Below, in pieces: positions 26,744 through 35,991 of a DNA stretch of 50,467 bases. The first letter of the stretch is position 1. Each line of letters opens with the position of its first letter. The notes below the pieces were generated by a model, which was not told the origin of the DNA, ran no database searches, and saw only the letters and a program-made list of their open reading frames with translations. Source of the stretch: Bacteroidota bacterium (GTDB taxonomy: Bacteria > Bacteroidota > Ignavibacteria > Ignavibacteriales > Melioribacteraceae); the NCBI GenBank assembly GCA_018818165.1, contig JAHISP010000076.1, forward strand, positions 1-50,467. The letters are read 5' to 3'. A program made the translations under genes and the position numbers.

Positions 26744-29700
26744 ATGAAAAAAAAGAACGGATTTTTAGTGTTGTCACTATTAATTTCCCTTTTTTATGTT
26801 CGAGAGGTTCATGCGCAATTAATTACTGTCATGAAATTAAATTCTAATATTGCCATTGATGGACAACTTGAAGAATCTTTTTGGGATCTCACAAATCAAA
26901 TTTCAATAAATCTTGGTAGCTCTAACAATACAGCAAACTTTGGGGTATTGTGGGATGAGAACTATTTATACATAGGTGTGAATGTTTTAGATGGAACCCT
27001 TTGTAAGACTGATGGTAATAGTTGGTATAGTGATGGTATTGAAATTTGTATTGACGGTGATAATAGCAAAGGCACAACTCTTGATCAATATGATCGGCTT
27101 TTTGCCAAACCTGTTAAAAGTTATTGGATTCAAGAATTAGATGAACGCTATGAAGGTATAATTCATCAATGGAAAGAAACCAATGATGGGTATTCAATGG
27201 AGTTTGCAATTCCCTGGACTAATTTTGATATCAGTCCGACAACCGGTGTTAATATTGGACTTAACATCGCTGTAAATGATGATGATGACAGTACAACAGA
27301 TTATCGTTCATCTCAATTAGTATGGTCAGGTAATGCAAATTATTTTAATGACCCTTCAACTTGGGGTACACTTAATTTATCTAATCAAATTGTTTCATAT
27401 GCGGGGGATTATTTGGCATTATTAAATCCTAATGGAGGCGATTTTTGCATCAATAATAAAACAACAGAAATAAATTGGGTTAGTAATGGAATATCAAATA
27501 TTGATCTGGATTATAGTACGGACAATGGTAGCAGTTGGAATTCTATTGCAACACATATATCAGCCAGTTTAGAGTCATATAGTTGGAGTGTATATGCAAC
27601 TCCATCAAAAGAGTGTCTATTAAAAATCTCTGATTCAGAGAATGCATCGGTAAACGATATAAGTGAAAGCCAATTTTCAATTTCTAGTTCTTTATCTTCA
27701 GTAGGTCCGTTTATTAGAGATGATTGGCAAGTTTTTAAATGGCCATATAATGCATATTATCCTGAAGATGCTGATGGAATAAATGGACATGTGGGTAATG
27801 CTTGTGGCCCTACTGCAGTAGCAACTGTATTACATCACTGGGAATACCCAATTGTTGGGTTTGGTGATACAACTTTTACATATTATTATGGTGGGCCAAC
27901 ATATTCTGCAAATTTTGGTGCTACAACTTATAATTATGATAACATGCCTAATGGTTTATCAATTAATAGTACCGAAGCAGAGTACACTGATGCCGCCACA
28001 TTGTTTTATCATGCTGCTACAGCAATATTTTCAAAAGGTGCTGATATTTATGGTGCATCCAAATCAATGAAACGTTTCTTTAATTATAACAGTAGTATTG
28101 CCTATAGAAATGATTATACACGTGCAGAATGGATTGAATTAATTCAAAATGATTTAGATAACGGAAGGGTGATTTTAATGGCTGGATTGACTCCTGAAAT
28201 TGTTGCCGGCTGGCACGGAGGAGGAGGTGCAGGACACTTTTACCATATCGATGGATATAATGAAAATGGTGAATTTCATGTAGACTATAATATGGGATCT
28301 AATGGCTTTTTCGATGCCGATAGCTTCCCAGGGTATTCTACTAACCATGTAATATTAACCGGCCTGGAACCCAACTTTAACGGCAAAGAACTATCCCTCC
28401 AAACTCATAATGAAGGTGAAATTTTAAAAACCAGTGAAGTTTCTGAAATTATTTGGAATAGTACAAATGTTTCTGATATTAGAATTGAATATACCATTGA
28501 TAATGGTAAAAATTGGGAGGTGATTACTAACAGCACTTCTACTTCTAATGGGAGTTATAATTGGACAACTCCTGTTGTTAGTACTGATGAATGCAAAATT
28601 AAAATAATAGATGTTAGCGATATTAATGTTTATGATAAAAGCAATGATGTATTTTCAATTAAACCTTATGAATTAAAGCTAAGTAGTCCAAATGGTGGTG
28701 TCTATTATGTTCCTGGGTATTCAATCCCAATTAGTTGGGAGAATTCTCCTATAAGTAATATCAAGATTGAATACACAACTAATAATGGGGATGGCTGGAA
28801 TGTAATAGCAACAAATGTAGATGCAAGTTTAAGAATCTATGATTGGGTTATTCCTAATACCATTTCCAATCAATGTGGAGTGAAAATTTCAGATATTTCA
28901 AATCCATCAGTCTTTGATGAAAGTGATGATACTTTTGAAATAGGAATTGCAAATGATATTGGTGGACCTTATACTACTGATGACAACACTATTTTACTAC
29001 TTCACTTTGATGATAATCTAGAGGAAGAGGCATCTAACTATTCGTTAGAGGAGCATGGAAATACAATATCATTCATTTCATCGCCTGTCTTAGGTTTAGT
29101 TGATGCTATATATTTCGACAATAGCAATTCATATCAAAAGTCTTATATAACAGTCCCTTATTCCTCCAAACTGAGTTTAACTGGTAACTGGACTATTGAG
29201 TTATGGTTCTATATTAAAGAATGGGATCAAAGCCATAACAATTGGCCAGAGCTAATTCGACTTCCAACAATTGATTGGGATGCAAATTACTTCCTGGAAT
29301 TATCTTCCACAGATGCAAGACTTAACTATGGTTTTAATAGTACTAATGGTATTAAGAAAGTATATTCTTCACAGAACAGTATCACTATAGGTAAATGGTA
29401 TCATATTGCATTAATAAATGATTATGATAACAGTACACTTAAATTAATTTTACACGATAAAGATTGCATTAAGCTTGAGGAGCAATCGTCAACTTACACT
29501 GCTGGTACAACAATAAGTACTGGAACTGAAGACCTAAAAATTGGGTATGGGCTTTTTAGTCGTAGTTGGTTTAATGGTTATATGGATGAAGTAAGGATTA
29601 GTAATGTTGTTAGAGTTTTCAATAGTGCCCCTGTTCTTTCTGATATTCCTGACCAAATAGTGAGCGAAGGTGGTAGTTTTACTAAAATTAACTTGAATAA

Positions 29701-31102
29701 TTTCGTAACTGATCTCGATAATTCTGATAATGAAATAACATGGAGCTATAGTGGGAATATAAATTTAAGTGTTTCAATTAATAGTAGTCGGGAAGCCACA
29801 ATTACATCATCCAATGCAGAGTGGAATGGAAGTGAGACTATTTCGTTTATTGCAACAGACCCAAGTGGTGCAACGGCAAGTGATAATGCAACATTTACAA
29901 TTACTCCAGTAAATGATTCACCAGTCGTAAATAATCTTCCAAATCAAACGATTAATGAAGGAAGTAGTTTTACAACAATTCAATTAGACAATTATGTTAC
30001 TGATTCAGATAATTCTGATAGCGAATTATCTTGGAGTTATAGTGGTACAAATGAGTTAGTTGTAACAATTGATAATAATAGAGTTGCCAGTATTACAGTA
30101 CCAAATATCGAATGGAATGGTAGTGAAATTATTATGTTTGTTGCAACAGACCCAAGTGGTGCAAGTGGAAGCAACCAAGCAACATTTACAGTTTCAAATG
30201 TCAATGATGGTCCTGTGATAAGTAATATTGCAGATCAAACAATCGACGAAGGAAGTAGTTTTGCAACTATTAAATTAGATGATTTTGTTACAGATATAGA
30301 CAATGACGATTCGGACATTATCTGGACTTTTGGCGGTAATAATGATTTGTCTATTGAAATTGATGAAAATAGAATTGCCACAATTACAACACCAAATGAA
30401 GATTGGTTTGGAAGTGAAACAATATCATTTACAGCGAAAGACCCTGGAAGTGTCTCAGATAGTAAAGATGTAAAGTTCACTGTTAATGCAATAAATGATC
30501 CGCCATTAATTAGTGATGCTCCTGCACTAATTGAATTTGTCTCAGACACTAGTTTCACAATTGATATTTTAAAATGTGTTTCAGATGTGGAGACAGTAAA
30601 TGATTCTCTTATTTGTGAATTCAGAGTTGATTCAGATTCAATACATTATTCTTATGATGATGGAACTGGAATACTCACACTTAGTGCTGAGATAGAATTT
30701 GGTGGTGAGGGAAATTTAATTTGGAGTGTAAGTGACTCAGAAGCAATAGTTAAAGATACAATCCACATTGCAGTTGAAAAAGCTGTTGTTATTGGGGTTA
30801 ATGATGAAATGATAATCCCAGATGAGTACGTACTTCATCAAAATTATCCAAATCCATTTAACCCAAGTACCATGATTAAATATGGAGTTCCTGAACAAAG
30901 TAATATTAGAATTGAAGTATTTAATATGCTTGGTCAACGTGTTGGTTTATTAGTTAACTCAGAAAAATCAGCTGGATATTATGAAACAACTTGGAATGCA
31001 GCAAACTTACCAAGTGGAATTTATTTAATAAGCATTAAAGCGGATGGCTTGAACTCTAAAAAGAATTTTACACAAATTAAAAAAGCCCTTTTATTGAAAT
31101 AG
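26744..31102 (+). CDS. Giant T9SS-secreted C10 (streptopain-type) cysteine peptidase
   Basis: The protein has 1452 residues with a strong GGAGG ribosome binding site. The signal peptide ends VREVHAQ. Domains in order: CBM9-like sugar-binding sandwich (about 25-215, IAIDGQLEESFWDL), Ig-like (225-315), papain-fold peptidase of family C10 (about 320-545), two Ig-like domains (550-735), LamG/concanavalin-like domain (740-960), three cadherin-like repeats (970-1255, each with DQ.V.EG.SF and a WNGSE/WFGSE strand), one more beta-domain, T9SS sorting domain (1370-1452). The candidate nucleophile is C354 in GNACGPTAVATVLHHWEYP, and the catalytic His is H498 in GAGHFYHIDGYNENGEFHVDY; both match the C10 pattern (GC.ATA.AQ...YP; GHA...DGY). 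The usual streptopain prodomain is not visible. Role: extracellular proteolysis with carbohydrate targeting. Confidence 0.85.
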   Translation: MKKKNGFLVLSLLISLFYVREVHAQLITVMKLNSNIAIDGQLEESFWDLTNQISINLGSSNNTANFGVLWDENYLYIGVNVLDGTLCKTDGNSWYSDGIEICIDGDNSKGTTLDQYDRLFAKPVKSYWIQELDERYEGIIHQWKETNDGYSMEFAIPWTNFDISPTTGVNIGLNIAVNDDDDSTTDYRSSQLVWSGNANYFNDPSTWGTLNLSNQIVSYAGDYLALLNPNGGDFCINNKTTEINWVSNGISNIDLDYSTDNGSSWNSIATHISASLESYSWSVYATPSKECLLKISDSENASVNDISESQFSISSSLSSVGPFIRDDWQVFKWPYNAYYPEDADGINGHVGNACGPTAVATVLHHWEYPIVGFGDTTFTYYYGGPTYSANFGATTYNYDNMPNGLSINSTEAEYTDAATLFYHAATAIFSKGADIYGASKSMKRFFNYNSSIAYRNDYTRAEWIELIQNDLDNGRVILMAGLTPEIVAGWHGGGGAGHFYHIDGYNENGEFHVDYNMGSNGFFDADSFPGYSTNHVILTGLEPNFNGKELSLQTHNEGEILKTSEVSEIIWNSTNVSDIRIEYTIDNGKNWEVITNSTSTSNGSYNWTTPVVSTDECKIKIIDVSDINVYDKSNDVFSIKPYELKLSSPNGGVYYVPGYSIPISWENSPISNIKIEYTTNNGDGWNVIATNVDASLRIYDWVIPNTISNQCGVKISDISNPSVFDESDDTFEIGIANDIGGPYTTDDNTILLLHFDDNLEEEASNYSLEEHGNTISFISSPVLGLVDAIYFDNSNSYQKSYITVPYSSKLSLTGNWTIELWFYIKEWDQSHNNWPELIRLPTIDWDANYFLELSSTDARLNYGFNSTNGIKKVYSSQNSITIGKWYHIALINDYDNSTLKLILHDKDCIKLEEQSSTYTAGTTISTGTEDLKIGYGLFSRSWFNGYMDEVRISNVVRVFNSAPVLSDIPDQIVSEGGSFTKINLNNFVTDLDNSDNEITWSYSGNINLSVSINSSREATITSSNAEWNGSETISFIATDPSGATASDNATFTITPVNDSPVVNNLPNQTINEGSSFTTIQLDNYVTDSDNSDSELSWSYSGTNELVVTIDNNRVASITVPNIEWNGSEIIMFVATDPSGASGSNQATFTVSNVNDGPVISNIADQTIDEGSSFATIKLDDFVTDIDNDDSDIIWTFGGNNDLSIEIDENRIATITTPNEDWFGSETISFTAKDPGSVSDSKDVKFTVNAINDPPLISDAPALIEFVSDTSFTIDILKCVSDVETVNDSLICEFRVDSDSIHYSYDDGTGILTLSAEIEFGGEGNLIWSVSDSEAIVKDTIHIAVEKAVVIGVNDEMIIPDEYVLHQNYPNPFNPSTMIKYGVPEQSNIRIEVFNMLGQRVGLLVNSEKSAGYYETTWNAANLPSGIYLISIKADGLNSKKNFTQIKKALLLK

Positions 31103-31120
31103 TGTCAAAATAAATTATTC

Positions 31121-31159
31121 AAAAAGCCCAATTCTCAATAGAATTGGGCTTTTTTTTTT
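31121..31159 (+). terminator. Rho-independent terminator, copy 2
   Basis: This is the same hairpin as at 26242-26276 (stem AGCCCAATTCT, loop CAAT) with a longer T-run of ten. It lies 18 bases after the C10 peptidase stop. The flanking bases also match copy 1, so this is a duplicated segment, not convergent evolution of a terminator. Confidence 0.93.
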
Positions 31160-31247
31160 GTAGAAATTTATAGTTATAAATAATCCTATATTATCGAGAA
31201 AGATGTTACTTTTAAATAGTAATTATTTCTTTTATTATGGACTTAGC

Positions 31248-33203
31248 ATGAAAAAAATTATAATAATTTTATTTTTAATAGCAATTACCATTTCTGCTCA
31301 AAATCATTTTAATAAAGGTGTTAATTTAACATCGTGGTTTCAAGTTGATAGTCCGCAACAAATCCAATTTACTAAGTATACTAAACAAGATTTTATAAAC
31401 ATAAAATCACTTGGATGTGATGTAATCCGCTTGCCAATTAATTTGCATTCAATGACTGATGGAACAACTGAACACAATTTAGACCCTTTGTTCCTTTCAT
31501 TTTTAGATGAAGTTGTTGATTGGGCAGAGGAATTAAATATTAATATTATATTAGATAACCATTCTTTTAATCCAGCAGTAAACACAGATGGAAGTATTAT
31601 CCAAACATTAATTCCAGTTTGGAAAAATATGGCGGAGCATTTCAAAAATAGAAGCAATAACATTTACTTTGAAATTTTGAATGAACCGCATGGAATTTCA
31701 GATGCAAATTGGAATGCAATACAACAAGCAATAATAATGGTAATTAGGCAAATAGATGCCATTCACACAATTGTCGTAGGTCCAGCAAATTGGAACAGTT
31801 ATTCAAGTCTGGACGATATGCCAATTTATACAGACAAAAACTTGATTTACACTTTCCATTTTTATGACCCGTTTTTATTCACTCATCAAGGTGCAAGTTG
31901 GACTGAGCCATCATTAGTACCTTTAGCAGGAATGCCTTTTCCATATAATGTAAATGCTATGCCAACTTTTCCAGCAGAATTAAACGGAACTTGGATACAA
32001 AGTTCTTATAATAATTATATAAATGATGGAACTGTCGCAAAAGTTAAGGAATTAATAGATATTGCAGTTAAGTTCAAAAATGATAGAAATGTAGAAATAT
32101 TTTGTGGTGAGTTTGGAGTTTATATTCCAAATAGTAATAATGAAGATAGAGTTTTATGGTATGAAATTGTTAGAAAATATTTTGAAGAAAAAAATATTTC
32201 GTGGACAATATGGGATTATCAAGGTGGTTTTGGATTATTTGAAAAAGATTCGGAAGAGATGTTTAATTATGATTTGAATACTCCACTGATAAATGCATTG
32301 GGTTTTAATGATATTCCACAAACAGAATATATTAAAACGCAAGAATCCTCTCCATTTTTGATTTATAGTGATTACGTTGAAAATGGAATTACAAACTCAA
32401 GTTATAATGCAAATGCAACATTAAATTTTTATTCTACAAGTTCGCCTTATAGTGGAAAATATTGCATAGAATGGAAAAGTCCAAAACAATATGATTTTAT
32501 TGGTTTTGATTTCATTCCAAACAAGGATTTATCTCTTTTTGCTAATATTGGCTCAAATATTTATCTTAGTTTGATGGTAAAAGGTGATACTCCAAATTCT
32601 AAATTTCATATTCGATTTGTTGATTCAAAAACAGATATTCCAGAAGATCATCCTTGGAGAATGAAATTTACAATTGAAGATAACGAGAGTACAAAATGGG
32701 ATAATCAATGGCATAAATTGAAAATTCCACTTTCAATGTTTAGTGAGCAAGGCTCTTGGGATAATAATCAATGGTATAATCCAATTGGTGCATTTGATTG
32801 GAGTGATGTTGATAATTTTCAAATTGTTGCCGAAGTTCAAGATTTAAGTGGAAGATTATTTGAATTTGACAATATTGAATTTGTTGATATTACCACTGGA
32901 ATTAAAGCGGATGATGTACCAACAGAATATAAATTATCACAAAATTATCCAAATCCATTTAATCCAAGCACAACAATTAAATATTCAATTCCACGCAGCA
33001 CAGAATACCATTCTGTGCAACATACATCATTAAAAGTATTTGATATTCTCGGTCGTGAAGTTGCAACGCTTGTAAATAAGCACCAAAAAGCTGGAAATTA
33101 TGAAATAATTTTTAATGCTGCTTCTCTTTCTTCGGGAGTTTATTTCTACAGATTGCAAAGCGGAAGTTTTGTTGAAAGCAAGAAGTTGATTTTAATTAAA
33201 TAG
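31248..33203 (+). CDS. T9SS-secreted glycoside hydrolase family 5 (endoglucanase-type)
   Basis: The protein has 651 residues from the ATG at 31248 (KKIIIILFLIAITISAQ signal peptide); the longer frame from 31203 is rejected because it would precede the signal. Residues 20-360 form a GH5 barrel: FNKGVNLTSWF, CDVIRLPINLH, IILDNHSF, YFEILNEPHG with acid/base E146, FHFYDPFLFTHQG, FCGEFGVY with nucleophile E288, and WTIWDYQGGFGLF. GH5 enzymes cleave beta-1,4-glucans, mannans and related chains with retention. The C-terminal part has a galactose-binding-like/CBM11-like sandwich (about 375-550) and a T9SS sorting domain (about 565-651) with an in-frame palindrome in its first turn. It follows the C10 gene and converges on the symporter gene, sharing a bidirectional terminator. 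Exact polysaccharide unknown. Confidence 0.9.
   Translation: MKKIIIILFLIAITISAQNHFNKGVNLTSWFQVDSPQQIQFTKYTKQDFINIKSLGCDVIRLPINLHSMTDGTTEHNLDPLFLSFLDEVVDWAEELNINIILDNHSFNPAVNTDGSIIQTLIPVWKNMAEHFKNRSNNIYFEILNEPHGISDANWNAIQQAIIMVIRQIDAIHTIVVGPANWNSYSSLDDMPIYTDKNLIYTFHFYDPFLFTHQGASWTEPSLVPLAGMPFPYNVNAMPTFPAELNGTWIQSSYNNYINDGTVAKVKELIDIAVKFKNDRNVEIFCGEFGVYIPNSNNEDRVLWYEIVRKYFEEKNISWTIWDYQGGFGLFEKDSEEMFNYDLNTPLINALGFNDIPQTEYIKTQESSPFLIYSDYVENGITNSSYNANATLNFYSTSSPYSGKYCIEWKSPKQYDFIGFDFIPNKDLSLFANIGSNIYLSLMVKGDTPNSKFHIRFVDSKTDIPEDHPWRMKFTIEDNESTKWDNQWHKLKIPLSMFSEQGSWDNNQWYNPIGAFDWSDVDNFQIVAEVQDLSGRLFEFDNIEFVDITTGIKADDVPTEYKLSQNYPNPFNPSTTIKYSIPRSTEYHSVQHTSLKVFDILGREVATLVNKHQKAGNYEIIFNAASLSSGVYFYRLQSGSFVESKKLILIK
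32998..33018. repeat. In-frame palindrome inside a T9SS sorting domain, copy 2
   Basis: Arms GCACAGAAT and ATTCTGTGC pair perfectly (9 bp, loop ACC). It is read as STEYHSVQ between SIPR and HTSLKVFD, the same codons and site as at 21202-21222 in an otherwise diverged gene. The sequence around it (CACGCA..CAAC) is less similar, so the palindrome is the conserved core. Confidence 0.78.
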
Positions 33204-33231
33204 CAATTATTGTGTGATTAGAAATTGAAAA

Positions 33232-33265
33232 AATAAAGGCAAGTTAATTAAAACTTGCCTTTATT
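33232..33265. terminator. Bidirectional terminator between convergent genes
   Basis: Perfect 14-bp stem AATAAAGGCAAGTT (33232-33245), loop AATTAA, AACTTGCCTTTATT (33252-33265). It has A-rich and T-rich sides and lies between the GH5 stop (33203) and the symporter stop (33272), so it can end transcription from both directions. Confidence 0.85.
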
Positions 33266-33271
33266 GAAAAA

Positions 33272-35389
33272 TTACATCTCTTTTTCAGCTTCTAAAAGTC
33301 GTCCATCTACAAATAAGCCTTTTTCAATATGTAGTTTTCTGATATAAACTACACCTTTTTCACTGTGAGGTTCACCAAAAACTGTATGACAAGATTTTAA
33401 TCCACCCAAAAATTTTCGTTTATCAGAAATATATACTAAATCACCAACCTCAGCGGCCATTTTGTGCATATCATGTTTTGAAAAATTGATTATATCTTCA
33501 TTGTCATTTTCAGCCAATTTCCAGTTAACAATAGCATTTTCACCTTCGCGTTCATTTAGTTTGCTGCCTTTAAACCATTCTTTAGCTTGATGAATTGACC
33601 AAATTGTTAATCCTAAAGTTTGTGCTTTTGCGTCATATTTTACATAGTAGGTAGTTGCAAGGGCAACTAATCCAGACATTAAAATTGTTATTAAAAGTAG
33701 TGGTACCAAAGGCACAATTGAAAGGCTAAATAATGCAGTAAATATATCAAAAACAACAACGATAACAATAAAAGCTATAACTCCAAACATTATTGATTTA
33801 TGATGAGCATTTTTTCTAATTATTTTAACAAACGTTTTTAATTGTCTTTGGAACACAGTGGCTAAAATTGCAACAGAAGAAGTGACTATTAAATTATAAA
33901 GTGCTGCCATATAAGTAAATGGATGAACAGGGTCATATGGAGTTCCTTGAGCAAGTGGACCAATTAATTCCAGAGGATATCTGTTACCTAAAAGCATTAA
34001 GCCTATTCCACCTATAACAGTTGTAATTAATCCAGCAGGAGTAAATCTTTTCCAAAAAACACCAAAGAAAATTGCAACCATTAATGGTGGAGTTAATGTT
34101 GCATGGAAAAATGCATGTGCTTGATAAACTGTTGGGTAAGAACTAAACGCATAAACAGCTAGTACTCCAAGTAAAGTAAAACCAACAGTAGCACTCCGTG
34201 CAACAACCATGGCTCTTTTTTCATCAACCTTTTCTTCTTTTTTTACTTTTTTCAACCAGATTCTTAACGGTCTATCAACATCATTTACCCAAATAGCTGC
34301 CGCTGCGTTTACCAAAGTTGATACTGTTGACATTAATGCTGCCGCAATTGCTGCAATTACAAATCCAAAGACTCCCGGGCCTGTTAAAATATTTGCAATT
34401 ACGACAAAAACTTCATCTGCTGCAGTTCCTGCAGGAATAATAGTAGGAAATTTAACAGAAATTGCTTTTGCAACCCAACCTCCTCCACCAACAACAATTG
34501 CAGAAAGAGGAAGCATAAAAAGAATATTTACTGTAGCGGCTTTTCTTCCTTCGTGAACACTTTTTGTAGCCATAAAACGCATTATTAAGCCCATGTTCAT
34601 AAATAAAAATCCAACCGAGCCAGCAATTCCATCCTCCCAAAATGTTCCAACCGAATTAAACTCAGATGGGGAGTTAAAGTGAGCAAGTGGAAGTTTCCAA
34701 GTGGTAGGCAATAAATTCCAAAATGAATCCCAACCGCCGACATATGCAATTCCGAGAAAAAAGACAATAAATCCAGCAGTCATAAGCATTAATCCTTGTA
34801 CAAGGTCGGTAAAAATAACTGCGGTTTGTCCACCAAAAGTTATATAAGCACCAGTAATAACTGCCGTAATCCAAATTAAGCCCATTAGGGTAATATGAAA
34901 TTGAATTCCAAAGAAAGTAAGATATTCAGGCATAAGTGGCATGATAGCTTTTCCTAATGTTAAGAACCCAATACCAACATATCCTACTAAATAGAGAAGT
35001 TGTAAAATGGTTACTAAGAACCTTGCTGATGGAGAAAATCTTCTTTCAAAATATTCTGGAATGGAACGTACTCGTGAGTATATAATTATTGGTAGCCATC
35101 CGAAGAGAAAAAACGGGACGAAAAACCAATCATTTATATAGGACATTGATGAAGAAAATCCATACTTAAAACCCATAGCGGAGTATTTAATGAAACTATG
35201 GCTACTAATTCCAGTAGCTACAATTGACATTGCAATTATCCACCATGCAAATCTTTTTCCGCCAAAAAAGAAATCATTTGTATCTTTATTATATTTTGCA
35301 AAATAAGTACCAAAAAGTAACATTGCTATCATGTAAACAACGAGAACAACCCAATCTAATTCTGTTCCTATACTGTGTATTTGATTCAT
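33272..35389 (-). CDS. Sodium:solute symporter (SSS family) with C-terminal extension
   Basis: The protein has 705 residues. About 13 hydrophobic segments are visible to residue ~590. Family features: DWVVLVVYMIAMLLFGTYFA (TM1), FFFGGKRFAWWIIAMSIVATGIS, FLVTILQLLYLVGYVGIGF and FGGQTAVIFTDLVQGLMLM, typical of the solute:sodium symporters that bring sugars, amino acids or organic anions in with Na+. The substrate is not determinable. The last ~110 residues are hydrophilic (KWKLAENDNEDIINFSKHDM to LEAEKEM), an extension not needed for the core fold that may be a cytoplasmic regulatory part. A small membrane-protein gene precedes it by 7 bases, and the pair is probably an operon. The NhaC-type antiporter elsewhere in the window also uses Na+. 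Confidence 0.88.
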   Translation of the reverse strand: MNQIHSIGTELDWVVLVVYMIAMLLFGTYFAKYNKDTNDFFFGGKRFAWWIIAMSIVATGISSHSFIKYSAMGFKYGFSSSMSYINDWFFVPFFLFGWLPIIIYSRVRSIPEYFERRFSPSARFLVTILQLLYLVGYVGIGFLTLGKAIMPLMPEYLTFFGIQFHITLMGLIWITAVITGAYITFGGQTAVIFTDLVQGLMLMTAGFIVFFLGIAYVGGWDSFWNLLPTTWKLPLAHFNSPSEFNSVGTFWEDGIAGSVGFLFMNMGLIMRFMATKSVHEGRKAATVNILFMLPLSAIVVGGGGWVAKAISVKFPTIIPAGTAADEVFVVIANILTGPGVFGFVIAAIAAALMSTVSTLVNAAAAIWVNDVDRPLRIWLKKVKKEEKVDEKRAMVVARSATVGFTLLGVLAVYAFSSYPTVYQAHAFFHATLTPPLMVAIFFGVFWKRFTPAGLITTVIGGIGLMLLGNRYPLELIGPLAQGTPYDPVHPFTYMAALYNLIVTSSVAILATVFQRQLKTFVKIIRKNAHHKSIMFGVIAFIVIVVVFDIFTALFSLSIVPLVPLLLITILMSGLVALATTYYVKYDAKAQTLGLTIWSIHQAKEWFKGSKLNEREGENAIVNWKLAENDNEDIINFSKHDMHKMAAEVGDLVYISDKRKFLGGLKSCHTVFGEPHSEKGVVYIRKLHIEKGLFVDGRLLEAEKEM

Positions 35390-35396
35390 TAATTCC

Positions 35397-35615
35397 TCAT
35401 AAGTAAAGTGCTGCGATAATTAAAAAAGCGTGAATTGCTACAAAATAAAAATAACCGAAAATTAGCACTTTCCACCAAAAACGATCTTTTTTTAAGCGCA
35501 TATCGATTGCCTTGGTTCTTCTGATTAAAATCATTCCACCAAGAAAAAAGATTCCACCACCCACATATAAGTATAGAAAGGGAAACCAAGTGTTAAAAAA
35601 ATCAACCATAAACAT
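35397..35615 (-). CDS. Small two-helix membrane protein paired with the symporter
   Basis: The protein has 72 residues, or 70 if translation starts at the second Met (35609), which has GGA at better spacing. There are two membrane helices (PFLYLYVGGGIFFLGGMIL and VLIFGYFYFVAIHAFLIIA) joined by a basic loop (RRTKAIDMRLKKDRFWWK). The gene ends 7 bases before the symporter start, so translation is probably coupled. Small partner proteins next to SSS or other carriers are common, but this one matches no family I can name. Proposed role: assembly or regulation of the symporter, by inference from position. Confidence 0.7.
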   Translation of the reverse strand: MFMVDFFNTWFPFLYLYVGGGIFFLGGMILIRRTKAIDMRLKKDRFWWKVLIFGYFYFVAIHAFLIIAALYL

Positions 35616-35724
35616 TCCATTTTTTATTGAAAAACGTTTACGAATTTACATAAATTAACAACGGGTTGAAAGAGTTTGGTCGTTTTTATGACAGTTTTTA
35701 TTGTCTGTAAGTATGAATAATAAT

Positions 35725-35869
35725 ATGAGTCTGGTCTAAAAAGGTTTTTCCCGTCATTGCGAGGAACGGAGTGACGAAGCAATCTTTTGATTTTGCGCTA
35801 AATTCGACAGATTGCTTCGCTCCGCTCGCAATGACATTATTCAATAGAACCTTTTTATAGTAGACTCAT
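35725..35869. repeat. Nested inverted-repeat (MITE-like) element
   Basis: The core 35753-35835 (83 bp) has terminal inverted repeats GTCATTGCGAG and CTCGCAATGAC and internal GACGAAGCAATC / GATTGCTTCG arms, the GTCATTGCGAGG...CGCAATGAC element common in bacterial genomes. Outside the core the pairing continues: ATGAGTCTGGTCTAAAAAGG (35725-35744) against CCTTTTTATAGTAGACTCAT (35850-35869). Either the element is larger than usual, or it inserted into an older palindrome. No coding capacity. The rest of the 35616-35991 gap holds nothing else recognisable. Confidence 0.82.
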
Positions 35870-35991
35870 AATATAAAATATTATTATAGTTATTAAAATC
35901 GCAGATTAACGGACTTACATATCAATCTGCGCTAATTAATAATTTTAGATTTGTCTATTTAGGATAAAAAATAGCGGGTCAATTCATAATA

